Part shown: positions 12,094 through 15,123 of the stretch, in pieces
Layout of the letters: each line of letters begins with the position of its first letter
How positions within the stretch are numbered: position 1 is the first letter of the stretch
Source: Paratractidigestivibacter sp963658035
GTDB lineage: Bacteria > Actinomycetota > Coriobacteriia > Coriobacteriales > Atopobiaceae
Direction: 5' to 3'
DNA: 15,123 bases
Assembly (NCBI GenBank): GCA_963658035.1
Contig: CAVKOL010000047.1
Coordinates: forward strand, 1-15,123
Notes under the pieces: generated by a model
What the model saw: the letters and a program-made list of their open reading frames with translations, nothing else
What the model was told of the DNA's origin: nothing
Database searches by the model: none
Made by a program: the position numbers and the translations under genes

Positions 12094-14232
12094 TTACGCG
12101 GCGTTGCGGCGACGCTTGGCCTCGAGGACCACGACGGCGCCGGTAGCGGCGACGGCCAAAACCACGCCGGCACCAACGGTCTCGTCACCGGTGGAGGGGA
12201 CGTTCTTCTTGGTGGTCGTCTTGGTAGGGGTGGTTGCGGCAGGCTGAGCCTCGTCGGACTTCTTGCCCTCCTCGCCGCTACGGTCGACGGCCTTGAAGGT
12301 GTAGGTCATAAAAGTGGTTCCGTTTTCGCCAAACTGCGCGTCGGCGGTAAGGGCCAAGACCGCGGTCGCGGCGGACATAACCTCGTCGTAAGTCAGGCCG
12401 GAGTCCTCGGCACCCTGGAAGGCATCAAGGCTGTCCTGATCGGCCTGGGCAACGAGCCAGCCCAGCGGGGTGGAGCCGTTGAAGGTGGTGAGGTCCTCGC
12501 CCTCGGCGCAGTCGTAGCCAAGGGAGGTCAGCGCGACGATGATGTCGGAGGTGGCGTCAAGGTTGCTGCTGGGATACGCCTTCGAGAGACCAAAACCGCC
12601 GTCGGTGTTCTGCATCTCGTAGATGGCGTTGACGCCCTTCTCGATGGCGTCCTTGACCTCGGAGTTGGAGTTGCGATACGGGATAAGCGCGGTGATGGCC
12701 TGAGCGGTGGTCTGGGTATCCTCCCAGCCAGTAGCGCCAAACAGGCCCTCGTCGTTTTGGGCGTCGAGAATGACGTTGATGAGCTTGGCCTCGCGGCCGG
12801 AGTTGTCGGCGTAGGTCTGGTAGACAGGCAGGACGCACACAGCGGCGTAGACACCGGGGGTGGCCTCGTCGACCATGGTGTTCATCTCTTCCACGGCGTT
12901 GTGGACAGAACCATCGGAGAAGGTCACCTTGGTGCAGTCGACGCCGGCGGCGGTCAGGGCCAGGATGTACTTGGCGTAGGTGCCGGAGGTGAAGGGAACC
13001 GACTCGTCGTTTGCAATCGACTTCTCGAGGTTGGCGATAATGGCGTCGACGTCAAGGTCTGCGCCCATGCCCAGGTGGTTGAGGGCAACGGCAGCCTCAA
13101 AAGTGGAGTTGGAAACGCTGGCGTCGGCGCAGTCCTTCTTGAAGCGAGCAGCGAGGTTCTCGAGGAGAAGGGCAGCCTTGTCGGCGTCGTACTTGTTGAC
13201 GGTCGCCTTGTCGGACTTGTCGTCGGAGTCATCGGACTTGTCGTCGGACTTGTCATCGCCGGCGTTGGCCACGGTGGCAGAAGTCGTGGGCCGATCGGCC
13301 TTGGACCACTCGGCCTCCTTGACGGAGCCGTCAAGCTTCACGTAGCCAAACTGGTACTTGGTGCCGTCCTTGAGGGCATCGGTCTGCTGGCAATCAGTGC
13401 CGGAGGCAGACGCACCGTTCTTGTAGCTTGCCCAGTAGCTGGAGAGGGAGGGGCCGTTGTTAATCTCGGTGCCATCCTCGAGGGTGACGCTCACCAGGTA
13501 GGGACCGTAACCGGAATCCTCAAAGAGGTAGTCCTTGATGTCGCCGGCGGCCTTGGCGGCAGCAAAGAGGTCACCGAGAGTGGCGCCGTCCTTGAAGGCG
13601 TAGACCTTGTTGAGGACAATCTCGTTCTTGCCGTCGCCATCGGCGTCGCGAGCAAGCTGCAGCGTGGCGCCGGTGGTCTGCTCACCAAGAACGTACTCGG
13701 CAAGGGTGGCCTTCTCGGCAGACTTCCAGTTGTAGGCGAGAGGGGCAACAGGGGCGTAGGTAGTGGCGTTGTAGGCCTCGACGTCAAAGGAGAAGGTCAC
13801 GCCATCGGAAAGCGCGTCGTCCTTTTGGCAATCGGTGCCAGAGGCGTAATTGCCGTTCTTGTAGTTGGCCCAGTAGTAGGCAGAGGTCTCGTCTTCGCCC
13901 TGGCCGGCAACGTGCTCGATAAGGTCGGTACCCGTAACGCTGTTGAGGTACTCGCCGTCGATATAGGGGGATTCTACGAACTCGTAGTCGTGGATGTAAC
14001 CGCCCTGCTTGGCCGCCTCAAAGAGATCGCCGAGGGTCTTATCGCCGGTGTAGTAGAAGGTCTTGTTGACCACCATGTCGTTGACGTTGTCACCGTTGGT
14101 GTCATAGGCGATCTGGAGCGTTGCCGTCTTGAAAGTAGACGCAAACGCGCTAGAAGGTACAAGCCCCCCCGCGAGGACCAGTGCCATGACCAGCGCAAAC
14201 ACGCGCTGGATCAGGCTTTTCTTACTGTTCAC
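12094..14232 (-). CDS. Sortase-anchored transcobalamin-like surface protein (predicted corrinoid-binding)
   Basis: A 712-residue exported protein. A signal peptide (1-31, cleavage after AFA) is followed by two homologous beta-type repeats (about 38-150 and 189-297). Each shows TLQ(I/L)A near its start, TLGDLF(E/A)AAK, then YWA(N/S)YKNG, SGTDCQ and a final L-x-DG. The G-x-Y-L-x-S-V and YW-x-x-Y-x-NG patterns match the C-terminal beta domain of transcobalamin/intrinsic factor (DUF4430). An Asp/Lys/Ser linker (325-342) leads to an alpha/alpha-toroid-like domain (about 347-635) with prenyltransferase/cobalamin-carrier style repeats (GLFGATGWEDTQTTAQAITAL; NTDGGFGLS). The C-terminus has VPSTG (678-682), a hydrophobic helix and KRRR, a sortase-type wall anchor. 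The start is GTG at 14232, with AAAGGAG 7 nt upstream. It is the first gene after a cobalamin riboswitch. In vertebrate carriers the order is toroid then beta; here it is beta-beta-toroid. Cysteines 135 and 281 sit at equivalent repeat positions. Confidence 0.88.
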   Translation of the reverse strand: MNSKKSLIQRVFALVMALVLAGGLVPSSAFASTFKTATLQIAYDTNGDNVNDMVVNKTFYYTGDKTLGDLFEAAKQGGYIHDYEFVESPYIDGEYLNSVTGTDLIEHVAGQGEDETSAYYWANYKNGNYASGTDCQKDDALSDGVTFSFDVEAYNATTYAPVAPLAYNWKSAEKATLAEYVLGEQTTGATLQLARDADGDGKNEIVLNKVYAFKDGATLGDLFAAAKAAGDIKDYLFEDSGYGPYLVSVTLEDGTEINNGPSLSSYWASYKNGASASGTDCQQTDALKDGTKYQFGYVKLDGSVKEAEWSKADRPTTSATVANAGDDKSDDKSDDSDDKSDKATVNKYDADKAALLLENLAARFKKDCADASVSNSTFEAAVALNHLGMGADLDVDAIIANLEKSIANDESVPFTSGTYAKYILALTAAGVDCTKVTFSDGSVHNAVEEMNTMVDEATPGVYAAVCVLPVYQTYADNSGREAKLINVILDAQNDEGLFGATGWEDTQTTAQAITALIPYRNSNSEVKDAIEKGVNAIYEMQNTDGGFGLSKAYPSSNLDATSDIIVALTSLGYDCAEGEDLTTFNGSTPLGWLVAQADQDSLDAFQGAEDSGLTYDEVMSAATAVLALTADAQFGENGTTFMTYTFKAVDRSGEEGKKSDEAQPAATTPTKTTTKKNVPSTGDETVGAGVVLAVAATGAVVVLEAKRRRNAA

Positions 14233-14280
14233 TGTCTTTCTCCTTTCATGAACCTACAAAACAAAAAGCAAGTCAGGCAG

Positions 14281-14320
14281 CAAACAAAAAGCTGCGCGGC
14301 CCCTCGCTGGACCGCGCAGC
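14281..14320 (-). terminator. Riboswitch expression-platform terminator
   Basis: 14291-14302 pairs with 14309-14320 to give a 12-bp GC-rich stem with one G-U pair and a 6-nt loop. On the minus strand it is followed directly by TTTTTGTTTG (14290-14281). It lies between the cobalamin aptamer and the first gene, 48 nt before the GTG. An upstream segment (plus-strand 14360-14366) can pair with the terminator's 5' arm (14312-14318), with two wobbles, as an antiterminator. Confidence 0.9.
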
Positions 14321-14387
14321 CCGTATTCGCCACGCAACCTAACCACATTCTAATACGCACACGCGGACGCTCGCCGCTTGCGCGCAC

Positions 14388-14500
14388 ATCTCTCGGCAGA
14401 CGTTCTGGCTTGGCCGGCTTGCCGGTTCACAGTGGCGGGTCCGTGCGGGAATCTCACCCGGCTTCCCCTGCGCGAGGGATTTGGTACTAAAAGGGCAGTT
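14388..14500 (-). ncRNA. Cobalamin riboswitch aptamer
   Basis: Read on the minus strand, the region contains the classic B12-aptamer landmarks in order. GGGAAGCCGGGTGAGATTCC (about 14469-14450) is the G-G-G-A-A...G-G-T-G...A-x-T-C-C element. CCCGCCACTGTGA is the B12 box (G-C-x-A-C-T-G) near 14440-14428. AAGCCAGAACGTCTGCC (14411-14395) is the 3' A-A-G-C-C-A-G element. The segment between the B12 box and the 3' element is short, so the peripheral domain is compact. The 5' boundary is approximate. Together with the downstream terminator it should switch off the capture/ECF operon when adenosyl- or methylcobalamin is plentiful. Confidence 0.93.
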
Positions 14501-14696
14501 TATCGCACTAATTTGGCCTGGGCCTACACAAAATGGTCACGAGCGCGTAAGTATTTCTCCTTGCTTTGTTTCAAACCCCCCTGTGACAAACGAAAACCCC
14601 AGGTTGAGGTGGTTTTGTACGCAGGTCAAAAAACAAGGCAAATGGCTATACTGGTTTAGCCCTATTCAGCACGTTTTAATTTGGATTTGGAGTCTT
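14501..14696. promoter_or_regulatory. Divergent regulatory region between the cobalamin operon and kup
   Basis: This AT-richer 196-bp spacer must hold the promoters of both the riboswitch transcript (minus) and kup (plus). AAAACC (14593-14598) and GGTTTT (14611-14616) form an inverted repeat. I found no convincing -35/-10 pair for the minus direction, although TTGAAA followed by TACTTA (15-bp spacer) is a weak candidate. I looked for a ydaO-type c-di-AMP riboswitch, common before kup genes, and did not see one. Confidence 0.55.
14647..14652 (+). promoter_or_regulatory. -10 element of the kup promoter within a small palindrome
   Basis: TATACT is a strong -10 match, 44 bp before the kup start. 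It lies inside GGCTA...TAGCC, an inverted repeat with an 8-bp centre, which could be an operator or chance. A clear -35 was not found at the usual 17-bp spacing. Confidence 0.55.
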
Positions 14697-15123
14697 ATGG
14701 CTGCATCCGCAAAGGACACGGCGGCTACCGTCCGCGCGCGTCGCGCCAAGAACGCGGGAATCCCGCTTTCGGCGAGCATGATTCTTGTCACCCTCGGCGT
14801 GGTCTACGGCGACATCGGCACCAGCCCGATGTATACCCTGAAGTCCATCGTGGCCAACAACGGCGGCATCGCCACCGTGAGCCAAGACCTAATCGTGGGC
14901 GCCCTTTCCCTTGTCATCTGGACGCTTACCCTGGTCACCACCATCAAGTACGTCGTCATCGCCATGAAGGCAGACAACCATCACGAGGGCGGCATCTTTG
15001 CCCTCTACAGCCTGGTGCGGCGCTGCGGCAAGTGGCTGATCTTACCGGCCATGGTGGGCGGAGCGGCCCTTCTCGCCGACGGCATCTTGACCCCTGCCGT
15101 CACCGTCACCACCGCCATCGAGG
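14697..15123 (+). CDS. kup: Kup-family potassium uptake protein, N-terminal part (cut by window edge)
   Basis: The first 142 codons of a KUP/HAK/KT potassium importer, thought to bring in K+ together with protons across the inner membrane. After a basic N-terminus (MAASAKDTAATVRARRAKN) comes the first helix, VTLGVVYGDIGTSPMYTL (31-48), the family signature with the conserved Y-G-D-I-G-T-S-P. EGGIFALYSL (97-106) matches the conserved G-G-x-F-A-L-Y segment. ADGILTPAVTVTTAIE (127-142) matches the G-D-G-x-x-T-P-A helix, here with Ala-Asp in place of Gly-Asp. The ATG at 14697 has GGAG about 5 nt upstream and a TATACT -10. The gene diverges from the cobalamin operon and has no visible functional link to it. 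Confidence 0.94.
   Translation, partial: MAASAKDTAATVRARRAKNAGIPLSASMILVTLGVVYGDIGTSPMYTLKSIVANNGGIATVSQDLIVGALSLVIWTLTLVTTIKYVVIAMKADNHHEGGIFALYSLVRRCGKWLILPAMVGGAALLADGILTPAVTVTTAIE

Noticed and set aside
11851..14490. An 879-codon plus-strand open frame opposite the surface protein
   Set aside because: It is antisense to the clear signal-peptide/DUF4430/toroid gene, is Val/Gly/Leu-rich in the way a shadow of a GC-rich gene is, and crosses the riboswitch terminator.
14501..14696. Possible ydaO (c-di-AMP) riboswitch upstream of kup
   Set aside because: The conserved landmarks of that family are not visible in the leader.

Overview
The window is a high-GC bacterial segment. Its gene content (a Tat operon with a long acidic TatA, a cobalamin riboswitch driving an ECF transporter plus DUF4430-type surface proteins, a YebC, a Kup) and its protein style suggest a Coriobacteriia actinobacterium, such as a Collinsella- or Olsenella-like gut organism. 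That assignment is inference from protein style; no rRNA or other marker is present to confirm it.

Left part (1-5008, minus strand): a tight five-gene run reads leftward. It encodes a membrane protein with an outer TPR domain, a single-domain STAS (SpoIIAA-like) protein, TatA, TatC, and the N-terminal half of a type IA topoisomerase cut by the window edge. Upstream of it, a separate PLP aminotransferase gene ends at a clear terminator (3516-3546).

Middle (5009-8049): a small conserved-looking plus-strand protein diverges from the aminotransferase. It is followed by a 142-bp element bounded by 26-bp near-perfect inverted repeats (5275-5416). Next come a YebC-family regulator (minus) with a strong terminator, and a CPA2-type monovalent cation:proton antiporter (plus) with a His-rich charged tail. 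The antiporter converges on the next operon at a 19-bp perfect hairpin built from a locally repeated TTATGGGAA motif.

Right part (8050-14500, minus strand): the most interesting locus is a complete corrinoid-capture-and-import operon. A cobalamin riboswitch aptamer (about 14388-14500) and an intrinsic terminator (14281-14320) precede five tightly packed genes. They are: (1) a 712-residue secreted protein with two tandem transcobalamin-beta-like (DUF4430-type) repeats, an alpha/alpha-toroid domain and a VPSTG sortase signal; (2) a single-pass membrane protein displaying another DUF4430 domain on a long Pro/Ser/Glu stalk; (3) an EcfT-like subunit; (4) a fused double ECF ATPase; (5) an ECF S component. 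Together they resemble a Gram-positive analogue of intrinsic factor/transcobalamin that captures B12 at the wall and hands it to an ECF importer. Two N-runs (8859-9357, 10615-10910) interrupt the ATPase and T genes, but both keep the reading frame.

Right end: a divergent kup potassium-uptake gene starts at 14697 and runs off the window. I saw no tRNA, rRNA, CRISPR array, transposase or phage gene.
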